From Botrimarina colliarenosi (GTDB lineage Bacteria; Planctomycetota; Planctomycetia; Pirellulales; Lacipirellulaceae), in assembly GCF_007859955.1 (NCBI RefSeq), contig NZ_SJPR01000008.1, positions 5,194-69,193 of the forward strand: a stretch of 64,000 bases of DNA. Reading direction: 5' to 3'. Both the position numbers and the translations under genes were made by a program. Of the stretch, positions 5,806 through 14,492 are shown piece by piece (the stretch's first letter is position 1; every line of letters starts with the position of its first letter). Under the pieces are notes generated by a model. The model was given only the letters and a program-made list of their open reading frames with translations. It was not told where the DNA came from and ran no database searches.

Positions 5806-8535
5806 TCAGCACTCGGCCCAGTTGTCGCCGACGCCGATGTCGACCGCCAGCGGCGTGCGGAGGTCGGCGACGCCCTGCATCTCTTCGGTCACGAGGGTCG
5901 TCAGTTGTTCGACTTCTTCTTCGGGGGCGTCGAACACCAGTTCGTCGTGGATTTGGAGGATCAGCTTCGTGCGGAGCCCCTCGCCGCGCAGCCGGCGGCT
6001 GACGGCGAGCATCGCTAGTTTAATCAGGTCCGCAGCGGTCCCCTGGATCACCGTGTTGACCGCGGTCCGCTCGGGCAGGTTCATCTGGATCGGCTGCGGG
6101 CGGTCGTCGAACAGCGAGCCCTTGGGGATCGACGGCTTGCGGACGCCGGCGATCGATCGGCGGCGGCCTAACAGCGTTTCGACGTAGCCCTGCTGGGCGG
6201 CCGTGTCGAGCGTGTCGAGCATGAAGTCGGCCACGCCCGGGTAGCGGGCGAAGTAGTCGGAGATGAACCGGGCCGCCACGTCCTGGGGGATGCCGAGCGA
6301 CTTGGCGAGGCCGAACGCGCTCTGGCCGTAGATGATGCCGAAGTTGACCGCCTTGGCGCCGCGGCGCATCTCGCTGGTGACCTCCTCCAGCGGCACGCCG
6401 TTCACCTGGCTGGCGACCAGCGTGTGGATGTCTTGCCCCTCGGCGAACGCTTGGCAGAGCGTGTCGTCCTGGCTGAAGTGGGCCAACACCCGTAGCTCGA
6501 TCTGCGAGTAGTCGGCCGCGAGGAGCTTCCAGCCCGGCTCAGAGGCCGTGAAGGCGGAACGGATCTGGCGCCCCTCCTCGGTGCGGATCGGGATGTTCTG
6601 CAAGTTGGGGTCGCTACAGCTCAGCCGGCCCGTGGCGGCGACCACCTGATTGAACGAGCAGTGGACGCGACCCGTCTGCGGGTTCACCAGCAGCGGCAAG
6701 GCGTCGACGTAGGTGCCGCGGAGCTTGGCGTACTGGCGGTGCTCGACGATCAGCTTCGGCAGCGGGTGCTGGGACGCCAGCTCCTCGAGCACGGCCGCGT
6801 CGGTCGAGGGGCCCGTCTTGGTGCGGCGGATCGGTTTGAGGCCGATTTCTTGGAACAAGACCTCCGCCAGTTGCTTCGGCGACGCCAAGTTGAAGGGGTG
6901 GCCGACGAGCTCCTCAATCTCCTCGGCGAGGGCTTGCAGCTTGTCCCCGAAGTCGGCGCTGAGCTGCCCGAGCCGCTCGACGTCGACGCGGACGCCGTTC
7001 CACTCCATCTCCGCCAGGACGTCGACCAGCGGCGTCTCAAGGTCGTCGGCGAGCGTCAGCAGCCCGTCGTGGTCGAGCCGCTCGTGCAGCAGCGGCCAGA
7101 GCCGGAGCGGCACGTCGGCGTCCTCGGCGGCGTAGTCGGCGATCGCGGCGACGGGGACCTCGTCCATCCGCTTTTGCGATTTTCCTTTGCCGATCAGCTC
7201 GCTGATTTTGGTCGTCGTGTGGCCCAGGTAGCGCTGGGCGAGCACGTCGAGGTTGTGGGTCCGCTCGCCGGCGTCCAGCAAGTAACTGGCGATCATCGTG
7301 TCGAACACGAGGCCGCGGAGCGTCACGCCGGCGCCGCGGAGCACGATCATGTCGTACTTCAGGTTCTGGCCGATCTTGTGGACCGTGGCGTCCTCAAGAA
7401 TCGGCCCGAGGGCCGCGATCACGTCCGCCAGCGGCAGCACCCGCTCGCCCGCCGGCGCCCGGACGGGGACGTAGGCGGCCTCCCCTTCGGCCCAGGCGAA
7501 CGACAGCCCCACCAGCTCCGCTTCGCGCGGATTGACGCTGGTGGTCTCGGTGTCGATCGAGATCGTCTCGCACCCGGCAAGCGTCGTGGCCAATTCGGCC
7601 AGCGCCGCGGGCGTGTCGATCGTTTCGTAGGCGGATTCCCAATCGCTGGCGTCGGGGTCGGTGCCACGTCCGGCGAGGCCCGCCACCCGCTCGGCGATGC
7701 TGCGGAAGCCGAAGTCGGCGCACAGCTCGGCGAGCCGCTCGTGGTCGAACTCGCCGACGCGCGCCGCCTGCCAGTCGATCTCAAGGTCCATGTGCTGGTG
7801 GAGCCGCACTAGCTGCCGTGACAGTAGGGCCTGCTCGCGCCCTTCCATCAGATTCTGCTTACGTTTAGCGCCTTTGACGCGCTCGGCGTTGTCGAGCACC
7901 CCGTCGAGCGTTCCGAACTCGTCGAGCAGCTCCTTGGCAATCTTCGGACCAATGAGCGGCACGCCCGGGACGTTGTCGATCTTGTCGCCGACGAGCGCCT
8001 GGAAGTCGACCACCTGGTCGGGCCGGATCCCCCAGTCCGCGTAGAGAGCGACCGCGTCATAAACGAGGTCCTTGCGGATGTTGTAGACCGAGACGTGGTC
8101 GGTGATCAGCTGGCGGCTGTCCTTGTCGCCTGTCACGAGCCGGCACGTGACCTGGGCCTCGTCGCAGAGCCGGGCGACCGTCGCCAGCACGTCGTCCGCC
8201 TCGTAGCGAGGGACCGAGAGGACCGGCACCCCGAGGGCCCGGACCACTTCCTCGATCTTGGGGAACTGCGACCGCAGCTCGATCGGCGTCTCGCTCCGCT
8301 CGCCCTTGTAGACCGGATAGAGGTCGTGGCGGAACGTGTCCCCGGGGGGATCGAACGCACAGAGGATCGCATCGGGCCGCTTGTCCTCGATCAGCTTCAG
8401 CAGGTCCTTGGTGAAGCCAAAGACGGCGTTCACCGGCTCGCCGCGGGGGCTCGTCATCTCCGGGATGGCGTGAAACACCTGGAAAATGAGCGAGTAGGCG
8501 TCAACGACGTAGACGGTCGACCCGGCGGGGAGCAT
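5806..8535 (-). CDS. polA: DNA polymerase I
   Basis: Pol I fills gaps in repair and Okazaki-fragment processing. The 909-residue protein has all three domains. The 5' nuclease opens TVYVVDAYSLIFQVFHA. The 3'-5' exonuclease has intact DEDDy motifs (DTETTS, NLKYDM and YAAEDAD), so proofreading is predicted. The polymerase domain has motif A (DYSQIELRVLAH), motif B (RRGAKAVNFGIIYGQS) and motif C (QIHDELVFD, about residue 863). The start was set at the ATG of MLPAGSTVYV. A frame extending 125 residues further upstream runs through the inverted repeat at 8584-8669 and has no family similarity. The gene precedes coaE, a common neighbour. Confidence 0.96.
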   Translation of the reverse strand: MLPAGSTVYVVDAYSLIFQVFHAIPEMTSPRGEPVNAVFGFTKDLLKLIEDKRPDAILCAFDPPGDTFRHDLYPVYKGERSETPIELRSQFPKIEEVVRALGVPVLSVPRYEADDVLATVARLCDEAQVTCRLVTGDKDSRQLITDHVSVYNIRKDLVYDAVALYADWGIRPDQVVDFQALVGDKIDNVPGVPLIGPKIAKELLDEFGTLDGVLDNAERVKGAKRKQNLMEGREQALLSRQLVRLHQHMDLEIDWQAARVGEFDHERLAELCADFGFRSIAERVAGLAGRGTDPDASDWESAYETIDTPAALAELATTLAGCETISIDTETTSVNPREAELVGLSFAWAEGEAAYVPVRAPAGERVLPLADVIAALGPILEDATVHKIGQNLKYDMIVLRGAGVTLRGLVFDTMIASYLLDAGERTHNLDVLAQRYLGHTTTKISELIGKGKSQKRMDEVPVAAIADYAAEDADVPLRLWPLLHERLDHDGLLTLADDLETPLVDVLAEMEWNGVRVDVERLGQLSADFGDKLQALAEEIEELVGHPFNLASPKQLAEVLFQEIGLKPIRRTKTGPSTDAAVLEELASQHPLPKLIVEHRQYAKLRGTYVDALPLLVNPQTGRVHCSFNQVVAATGRLSCSDPNLQNIPIRTEEGRQIRSAFTASEPGWKLLAADYSQIELRVLAHFSQDDTLCQAFAEGQDIHTLVASQVNGVPLEEVTSEMRRGAKAVNFGIIYGQSAFGLAKSLGIPQDVAARFISDYFARYPGVADFMLDTLDTAAQQGYVETLLGRRRSIAGVRKPSIPKGSLFDDRPQPIQMNLPERTAVNTVIQGTAADLIKLAMLAVSRRLRGEGLRTKLILQIHDELVFDAPEEEVEQLTTLVTEEMQGVADLRTPLAVDIGVGDNWAEC

Positions 8536-9039
8536 GTCGGACAAGGGGCGAGACGGGGGGTTGGTGGGGGGAGGGGGTGCTTCACTCCCGGCGCTGGCGC
8601 TGAGGGCTCCCATTTCGGACGTTGCTCCCGCACCGCCAGACGAGAGCCCTAAGCGCCAACGCCGGGAGTCGCCCGCAAAATCACCCCAAACCACCCAAAC
8701 GGACAAAGTTCGGTCCAATCGGGCCCGCCGGCGCCGGTTTTGCGGCCTCTTGGGGGGGACTCTACCCCGTTCGTTGACAGGCGTTAATCCCCTAACTAGT
8801 TTCGACTTAGGTTCCGAAGTCCCCCGCGCCGCGCGGAGGGGCCCGGGATCGTTGTTCGCCGAGGGTTGCGACGCTTCACTAGTTGCGTCAGGCGGCCCTA
8901 CGGCGGACACTCGCCTCCGCGTAAATCACTCCTTACCGGTTTCGCCCCGTCCCCCCAGTCGGTGGCGCCCCTGTTGGCGCCCGACCGCGGAACGGGTCCA
9001 CCCGTAGGCCCTCGCTAGCAAGCGTTCGAAGGACTCCGC
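8536..9039. other. Divergent intergenic region with hairpin
   Basis: This 504-bp gap lies between divergently transcribed polA and the coiled-coil protein gene, so it must carry both promoters. It contains the inverted repeat 8584-8669. The rest is high-GC sequence in which no promoter could be assigned with confidence. The in-frame extension of polA across it is not considered coding. Confidence 0.6.
8584..8669. repeat. Inverted repeat upstream of polA, family F3
   Basis: The arms are ACTCCCGGCGCTGGCGCTGA followed by GGGCTC, and their complement GAGCCCTAAGCGCCAACGCC followed by GGGAGT. Each is about 26 nt with two mismatches, around a loop of about 33 nt. It sits about 50 bp upstream of the polA start, probably within its 5' untranslated region or promoter. 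Confidence 0.85.
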
Positions 9040-10395
9040 ATGGCCGCCCGCCAGGACCAAAGCCAGACGATCGTGATCATCGTCTGCTCGATTCTGATCC
9101 TGCTGCTCGCAATCGTCGCGTACCTGACTTGGAGCTCCTCCAAGCAGGAGTTCGCCCGCGCCGAAGAACTAGCGACCCAAAAGCAGCAGGCCGAGAACGC
9201 CGCGCGGCAGAAGGTCCAAGAGGCCGAGTCGATGCTCGCGATGCTCGGCCTCGACGCCGGCGCCACCTTCACCGAGGTGCAGGAGCGTTACGAGGCCGAC
9301 AAGAAGCAGTTCATGTCGACCTTCGAAGAAGGGACCCAGACCTACCGCAACGCGCTCGACTACATCTACACCGAGAACGCCAAGATCGCCCAGCAAGAGA
9401 ACGAGGCGAAGAAGCAGGTCAAATCGCTCGAGCAACAACTCGTCGCGATCGAGGCAGAGAAGCAGAAGCAAATCGACGAAGCGGTCTCCGCCCGCGAGCA
9501 AGCCAAACAAGACCTCGCCGCCGAGCGCGCCCGCTTCGAGCGGGAGCGTGAGAGCATCGACCGCCAGAAGCGACAGCTCGCCCAGACGCTCGCCGACAAG
9601 GAGACCGAGTTCAACAGCCGCGTCGCCGTTGCGCAGTCGGCCCGCCAAGCGGCGGAAGACTCGCTCACCAAGGCGGAACGGTCACGCTCCACGCTGCTGG
9701 CCGAACGCAAGCAAGAGACCCCCAGCTCGGAGGTCGCCGACGGCGCCGTGACTTACGTCAACCAGGCGACGCAGACGGCGTGGATCGACCTCGGTGAGGA
9801 AGACTCGCTCCGCCGCCAAGTGACCTTCAGCGTTTTCGACTCGGCCCTCACCGACGCCGCCAAGGCGGAGAAGAAGGGGAGCCTCGAGGTGACACGGCTG
9901 CTGGGCGACCACATCGCCGAGGCCAAAATCACCAACGACGACCCCCGCAACCCGATCCTGCCGGGCGACCGCATCTACAGCCAGGTCTGGCAGCGTGGCA
10001 AGGCGCTCCGCTTCGGCCTCACCGGCCTGATCGATATCGACGGCGACGGCGTCAGCGACCTGCAACGCGCCAAGGACCTGATCGCCCTCAACGGCGCCAA
10101 GGTCGACGTGTCGCTCGAAGAAGACGGCACCGTCGACGGCGAGATGACGGTCGGCACCCGCTACCTGGTGCTGGGCGACTCGCCCGACCAGCCGAGCAAG
10201 GCCGCCTACCGCACCGGGTATCAAGACATGAGCCGCGAAGCGGCCAACCTCGGTGTCGAGACGATCTCGCTCACCGACTTCTTGAACCGGATGGGCTACA
10301 AGCCGGTGGAAGAGACCGTCCGATTCTCGGGCGGATCGAACAAGGGCGGCCCCGCCGGCGACGCGCCGCGGAGCTTCCGCTTCCGCACCCCGTGA
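9040..10395 (+). CDS. Membrane-anchored coiled-coil protein with possible BRCT-like domain
   Basis: This 451-residue protein is not a family I can name. Residues 10-31 form a transmembrane anchor (TIVIIVCSILILLLAIVAYL). Residues about 35-235 are a long charged heptad-rich coiled coil with many Gln, Glu, Lys and Ala. A globular region follows, with VTYVNQATQTAWIDLGEED and LPGDRIYSQVWQ. Near residues 325-390 the pattern RFGLTGLIDIDGDG, AKDLIALNGAKVDVSLEEDG, GTRYLVLGDSP resembles a BRCT fold (strand-Gly, helix, hydrophobic strand, late TxLVxG); this is inference. Its likely topology is a short cytoplasmic tail with the coiled coil extracytoplasmic. It is divergent from polA and has no obvious operon partner. 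Confidence 0.8.
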   Translation: MAARQDQSQTIVIIVCSILILLLAIVAYLTWSSSKQEFARAEELATQKQQAENAARQKVQEAESMLAMLGLDAGATFTEVQERYEADKKQFMSTFEEGTQTYRNALDYIYTENAKIAQQENEAKKQVKSLEQQLVAIEAEKQKQIDEAVSAREQAKQDLAAERARFERERESIDRQKRQLAQTLADKETEFNSRVAVAQSARQAAEDSLTKAERSRSTLLAERKQETPSSEVADGAVTYVNQATQTAWIDLGEEDSLRRQVTFSVFDSALTDAAKAEKKGSLEVTRLLGDHIAEAKITNDDPRNPILPGDRIYSQVWQRGKALRFGLTGLIDIDGDGVSDLQRAKDLIALNGAKVDVSLEEDGTVDGEMTVGTRYLVLGDSPDQPSKAAYRTGYQDMSREAANLGVETISLTDFLNRMGYKPVEETVRFSGGSNKGGPAGDAPRSFRFRTP

Positions 10396-10434
10396 GTCAC
10401 GGGCCGGCCATCCGTTGACGGCCTGCTGGGGCTT

Positions 10435-10550
10435 TGTCAAAGCTAGGAAGAGGGGTTTGCTCCACGAGCCGTTTTGGCGCTTGCCACGGTTCTTGGTGAT
10501 TCAAGCGGGGCTAGCGCCCAATCGGCTCATCCTAGGATTCAGCTTTGACA
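10435..10550. repeat. Imperfect inverted repeat
   Basis: TTGTCAAAGCTAGGA near 10435-10449 pairs imperfectly with TCCTAGGATTCAGCTTTGACA at 10530-10550. Inside lies GGGGCTAGCGCCC, whose partial complement GGCGCTAGCC follows at about 10552-10561. The element separates two convergent genes. It is less regular than the other hairpins in the window. Confidence 0.5.
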
Positions 10551-10570
10551 TGGCGCTAGCCGAACACCTC

Positions 10571-10966
10571 CTAGCCGAACAACCGTCGCGCTAAGTCGGC
10601 GTCGCGCGTCGCCAGCGCTTCGCGGGCCTTGTCGGGCCGGACGAAGACCTCCGCCGGATCGGCCAAACCGAGTTCGTCCGCCACCTGGCGGCAATGGAAC
10701 CGATCGCGGCGACTGAGACCGTGCGCCCGGATCAACTCGCTAAAGGGGCTCCTCGGCCGGTCCTTTCTCGACCAGTTCTCTTGCAGCTTGCCGAGGCGGC
10801 TAAGCAGCCAGAACCCCAAAGCGAAACCGGCCACCAGCAGGACGAGCCCGACCGCGTCGCTGAGATCCCAGCGGAGGGCCTGGCCGCTAAACCGGTCGCC
10901 GAGGCGGTTCCAGTTGGAACGCTGCGCCAGCAGCGTGAGGGCCCAGATTGTTGCGTCGCTCATCAT
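10571..10966 (-). CDS. Small membrane protein coupled to HEAT-repeat gene
   Basis: This 131-residue protein has one clear transmembrane helix (DAVGLVLLVAGFALGFWLLS, about residues 37-56) and a basic, probably cytoplasmic, C-terminal half (FSELIRAHGLSRRDRFHCRQ, then ADELGLADPAEVFVRPDKAR). Its ATG overlaps the stop of the upstream HEAT-repeat gene (ATGA-type overlap at 10963-10966), so the two are translationally coupled and probably act together. No family was recognised. A second ATG follows immediately and could be the true start. Confidence 0.75.
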   Translation of the reverse strand: MMSDATIWALTLLAQRSNWNRLGDRFSGQALRWDLSDAVGLVLLVAGFALGFWLLSRLGKLQENWSRKDRPRSPFSELIRAHGLSRRDRFHCRQVADELGLADPAEVFVRPDKAREALATRDADLARRLFG

Positions 10967-12594
10967 CGGACCTCCATCAGCGTTTCAAGCGACTGGCCCG
11001 TAAGCTTTTCGAGACACTCCTGGGCGGCGCGACGCAAGGCGCTGGCGCGCGAGCCGACCGCTTCAACCAGCGCGTCGATGACCTCCGTTGTTGGCGTCAC
11101 GGAGCCCAGCAGCTGCGCGCACTCGACGCGGACACCGAGGTCCTTATCCGCCACCAGCGTTTCGGTCAGGGAGTCGACGAGGACGTTGGCCAAGTCCATC
11201 AAGCCGATCAACTCGAGCGCCTTCAGTCGACGCGACACCGCCGCCGCCCCCAGCTCGGACCGCAGGGAGGCGACCGCCAGGGGGTCCGCCTTGCCGACGA
11301 GTCGGCCCACGTCGCCCCGCACCTCCGGGGGTAAGTCGTGGAGCGAGTCTCGGTAGGCCGTGAACGAGAGTTCTTGCAGCGTCTTGCCCGCCGCGTCGCG
11401 GACCGGGGCGTCAGGAGACTCGAGCATCGCCACCAAGACGGTGGTCGCGTTCGGGTAATCCTTCTTGCGGACCATCCGCACCGCCGTGGCCACCACCGCC
11501 GGATCAGCTGCCTGCAGCGCTCGCCACAAGGGCTCTTCCGCCAAGCGGGTTGGCAAGACGCTGATCGCCCGGCAAGCCGCAAGCCGAGCGACCGCGTGCT
11601 CACTCGCGAGGACCGTCAGGATGGCGCTGGCGAGCGCGCTGCGGCTCGCCTGCGACGCGCTCGCTAGCTGGATCGCGGTCGCTTGCGCCGGGCCCGACAA
11701 GTCGGCCAGCACCGCGACGCGATCGGGTTCGAGCCATGAGAAGAAGCCCAGCCGCTGGCAGTTCTCACGGACCCGGAGCCCGACGGGGTAGCCGACGAGC
11801 GTCAGCAAGGCTGTGAGCCCCGCCCGGTCGTACCGCTCCGCCACGATCTCGAGAAGAGCCTGCGGAGAGCGAAGGTCCGCAAGCAAGGCGGCGAGTATCG
11901 AGATGGCGCCCGGGCAACTGCTTGTCTGCAGCGCCGTTTGTAGCGCGTCGTGCGCCGGGTGGGTATCGGTGCGGAGGGCGCGGAGCAGCGCCGGCTCGTC
12001 GCCGGGCGTCAGCAGCAGCAGCGCCTGTAGCAGGTCGTGTTCTCCATGCTCGCCGAACCGATCGAGCGCCGTCACCAACGCGTTGACCGCCGCCCGACGG
12101 GCGAAGGCGGGGTCCTGTGGTCGGGGTCCCTCGCCGGCGTGGACGGCCGGGTCGTAGTGGCGGACCCGCTCCTCAAGGCGTACCGCGAGGAGGAGGGCGT
12201 CGGCCGCCAGCGCGCCCGAAAGGTCATCGGGACAGGCGAGCGCGACGGTGACAATCGCCGGCAGGGCCTCCGTGAGGCCGAGCGCCGCCGCCACTTCGCT
12301 GCCTCGCCGGGCCAGCTTCGGCGCTTCGGGGCGGATCAGCGAGGGAAGGGCTTCCGCAAGCGGCGTCGTCTCCGGGAGCTCGCGGAGGGCCGCTTGGGCG
12401 TCGGCGGGGAGTTGGGAAAAAGCCTCCACCAGTTTCCGGTGGCCCGCGACGTCCTCCCGCAACGCCAGCACGCGAACCGCCCCCAGCCGTAGCGCCGGCT
12501 CCTCGGACTGCAGCGCAATCAGCAGCAACTCGGTCGCCCGCGGATTGGGCGAGCCGAGGAGCGTCCGGAGCGTCAGTTCAATCGCAGAGGCCAC
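10963..12594 (-). CDS. HEAT-repeat protein
   Basis: The protein is built of helical HEAT-like repeats, for example ATELLLIALQSEEPALRLGA near the start, ATTVLVAMLESPDAPVRDAA, and ALVEAVGSRASALRRAAQEC near the end. Such solenoids are binding scaffolds, so no enzymatic role is proposed. The start is uncertain. The GTG at 12594 begins VASAIELTLRTLLGSPNP, where repeats begin, giving 543 residues. A TTG at 12669 would add 25 residues (TRCPDKFCRLG and onward) that look non-coding. It is followed by a coupled small membrane protein, which suggests a membrane-associated scaffold. Confidence 0.8.
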   Translation of the reverse strand: MASAIELTLRTLLGSPNPRATELLLIALQSEEPALRLGAVRVLALREDVAGHRKLVEAFSQLPADAQAALRELPETTPLAEALPSLIRPEAPKLARRGSEVAAALGLTEALPAIVTVALACPDDLSGALAADALLLAVRLEERVRHYDPAVHAGEGPRPQDPAFARRAAVNALVTALDRFGEHGEHDLLQALLLLTPGDEPALLRALRTDTHPAHDALQTALQTSSCPGAISILAALLADLRSPQALLEIVAERYDRAGLTALLTLVGYPVGLRVRENCQRLGFFSWLEPDRVAVLADLSGPAQATAIQLASASQASRSALASAILTVLASEHAVARLAACRAISVLPTRLAEEPLWRALQAADPAVVATAVRMVRKKDYPNATTVLVAMLESPDAPVRDAAGKTLQELSFTAYRDSLHDLPPEVRGDVGRLVGKADPLAVASLRSELGAAAVSRRLKALELIGLMDLANVLVDSLTETLVADKDLGVRVECAQLLGSVTPTTEVIDALVEAVGSRASALRRAAQECLEKLTGQSLETLMEVR

Positions 12595-12741
12595 AAGGAA
12601 GGCCCACAGGGAGGGAGACGGCGGGCAGAGGCGGCCCAATCGGCAGAACTTATCGGGGCAGCGCGTCAACGGTTATGTCGTCCCCGCGAGCCGACCGGTA
12701 TCAGCCGCCGCCTGCGTAGTCGCCGCATCCGTGGAACCGCG

Positions 12742-13116
12742 GTGGCGGAGTTGGCGGAGTTGTCCGATCGCACCGACGCGACCAGACTGGTTGTTCTGGT
12801 TACACCGCTTCCCCCGATTGCCAACGCTCCCGTGCCCGAAACGCCTCCAGCCCTCACCGACGCCGAACTAGCCGGCCGCGAATGGCCGGCCCTGCGGGCG
12901 TCGATTATCGATATCGCCGCGGCGCTCGACCGGCTCGACGCCACCGGCGGCAGCGAGTCGGCCCGCGTCCGCGCCGAGGCGGAGGCCCTGCTGAGGACCC
13001 TCCTCGCGGCGGGCGACGCCGACCGCGCCGAACGCCTCCTGGAGCAGCTCAGCCGGCCGTACGACCCCGCCTGGCGCAAGCGGTTTGCGGCCGACAACCC
13101 CGACGAGTCGCTATGA
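12742..13116 (+). CDS. Small protein coupled to TatD hydrolase, possibly EboA-like
   Basis: This 124-residue protein has a Pro/Ala-rich N-terminus, then a helical region (WPALRASIIDIAAALDRLDA, then RVRAEAEALLRTLLAAGDAD) and a conserved-looking tail (RPYDPAWRKRFAADNPDESL). The stop overlaps the ATG of the TatD-family gene (ATGA), so translation is coupled. Its position directly before an EboB-like hydrolase matches eboA in ebo operons, but it is shorter than typical EboA and I could not confirm homology. The GTG start at 12742 is the only reasonable one seen. Confidence 0.65.
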   Translation: MAELAELSDRTDATRLVVLVTPLPPIANAPVPETPPALTDAELAGREWPALRASIIDIAAALDRLDATGGSESARVRAEAEALLRTLLAAGDADRAERLLEQLSRPYDPAWRKRFAADNPDESL

Positions 13117-13931
13117 ACTTCTTCGATCCCCACCTCCACATGGTGTCGCGGACCACGGACGACTACGCCCTGCTGGCGCGGATGGGGTGCGTCGCGGTCA
13201 GCGAGCCGGCGTTCTGGGCGGGCTACGACCGCAGCGGCGTCGAGGGCTTCCGCGACTACTTCCGACAACTGACCGAGTTCGAGCCGACCCGCGCCCGTCA
13301 GCACGGCATTGAGCACTACACGTGGCTCTGCATCAACGCCAAGGAGGCGGAGAACGTCGCGCTGTCGCGCGAGGTGATCGCGATGATCCCCGAGTTCCTT
13401 GATCGCCCTGGGGTGATTGGGATCGGCGAGATCGGGCTCAACAAGAACACCCCCAATGAGGCGACGGTGTTCGCCGAGCACGTCGACCTCGCCGCCCGGC
13501 TCGGTGAGCTGGTGCTGATCCACACGCCGCACCTCGCCGACAAGCTGCAAGGGACGCGGATGATTCTCGACCTGCTGCGCGACGACGGCCGCCTCGCGCC
13601 CGAGCGAGTGCTCGTCGACCACGTCGAAGAGCACACCGTCCGCCCCGTGCTGAACGAGGGCTACTGGGCCGGCATGACGCTCTACCCCACCAGCAAATGC
13701 ACGCCGGCCCGCGCCGCCGACATCGTCGAGCGCTACGGGCCCGAGCGGCTGCTGGTGAACTCGGCCGGCGACTGGGGGCCTTCGCGCCCGACGGCGGTGC
13801 CCGACTTTATCTTTGAGATGCGGGCCCGCGGCCATGCCGAGGCGACGATCCGCCGCGTCGTGCTCGACAACCCCCTGGCGTTCTTCGCCGGCTGCAAGCG
13901 CTTCGAGCCGCCCGCACGGCTGGCCCCCTGA
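13113..13931 (+). CDS. TatD-family metal-dependent hydrolase, EboB-like
   Basis: This 272-residue TIM-barrel hydrolase begins MNFFDPHLHMVSRTTDDYAL, with the metal-binding HxH motif (DPHLH). Further metal-site elements are GIGEIGLNK (Glu), LVLIHTPH (His) and VLVDHVEE (His), and the C-terminal block RLLVNSAGDWGPS supplies the final Asp. These blocks recall the TatD-like protein of cyanobacterial and algal ebo operons (EboB), more than classical TatD nucleases. The remaining ebo genes (UbiA-type prenyltransferase, dehydroquinate-synthase-like, phosphodiesterase) are not in this window. The substrate is unknown. Confidence 0.85.
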   Translation: MNFFDPHLHMVSRTTDDYALLARMGCVAVSEPAFWAGYDRSGVEGFRDYFRQLTEFEPTRARQHGIEHYTWLCINAKEAENVALSREVIAMIPEFLDRPGVIGIGEIGLNKNTPNEATVFAEHVDLAARLGELVLIHTPHLADKLQGTRMILDLLRDDGRLAPERVLVDHVEEHTVRPVLNEGYWAGMTLYPTSKCTPARAADIVERYGPERLLVNSAGDWGPSRPTAVPDFIFEMRARGHAEATIRRVVLDNPLAFFAGCKRFEPPARLAP

Positions 13932-13970
13932 TAAGAGCGGGCCGTCTGAACAAGTGCGGGGCGCCGACGG

Positions 13971-14318
13971 CTAGTGATTGCCGTCGGTATGCCCAACGAC
14001 GCGGTACCGATCCCCCGTCACGTCGATCGTGTAAGCCGCCCCCGAGACCGGGCAGGCCGGGATCCCGTCGGGGAAGTAGGCGAGGACGTCCAGTTCATTG
14101 AGGTCGGCGCTTGGCCAGACGCCGTTGGCGTTGCGGTAGCGCTCGACCGCCGAGTGGATGTGGCCACAGTTGTAGACGCACGTCCTGTCTTTGGCGGTGT
14201 CGGAGCTGCTGATCACGCGCGGAACAATGATCGCGGCGAGGATGCCGAGGATCGTCACGACGGCGAGCAACTCCATCAAGGAGAAGCCGTAGCGGTTGTT
14301 CGGGGTGGCGTTTGGCAT
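13971..14318 (-). CDS. Type II secretion/type IV pilin-like pseudopilin
   Basis: This 115-residue protein has a prepilin-type N-terminus: MPNATPNNRYG, a predicted cleavage before FSLMELLAVVTILGILAAII, and Glu at position +5 of the mature form. The short C-terminal domain (CVYNCGHIHSAVERYRNANG, then ACPVSGAAYTIDVTGDRYRV) resembles minor pseudopilins with two nearby Cys. The start is the ATG at 14318. A longer frame to 14411 adds sequence lacking features. It stands alone; no secretion ATPase or assembly gene is nearby. Confidence 0.85.
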   Translation of the reverse strand: MPNATPNNRYGFSLMELLAVVTILGILAAIIVPRVISSSDTAKDRTCVYNCGHIHSAVERYRNANGVWPSADLNELDVLAYFPDGIPACPVSGAAYTIDVTGDRYRVVGHTDGNH

Positions 14319-14492
14319 GGCGTGGCGCCCGCTCGACTCGCGGATCAAGGACGCTCGGAGACGCCCCTCGTACGGAAGGAATAGCTCGCCGAGGTGCGGC
14401 CCCGACGGCATTGCCCCCGCCGGCGCCTCGCATGCGCCTCACCGAGGGCGGGTGGCGCGGGTTGTCCGGGTTGGCTCGGACAGGCTGGCCAA

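Noticed and set aside
12666..13835. 389-residue minus-strand open frame
   Set aside because: Antisense to the TatD-like hydrolase and its coupled partner, which have conserved metal motifs and ATGA coupling.
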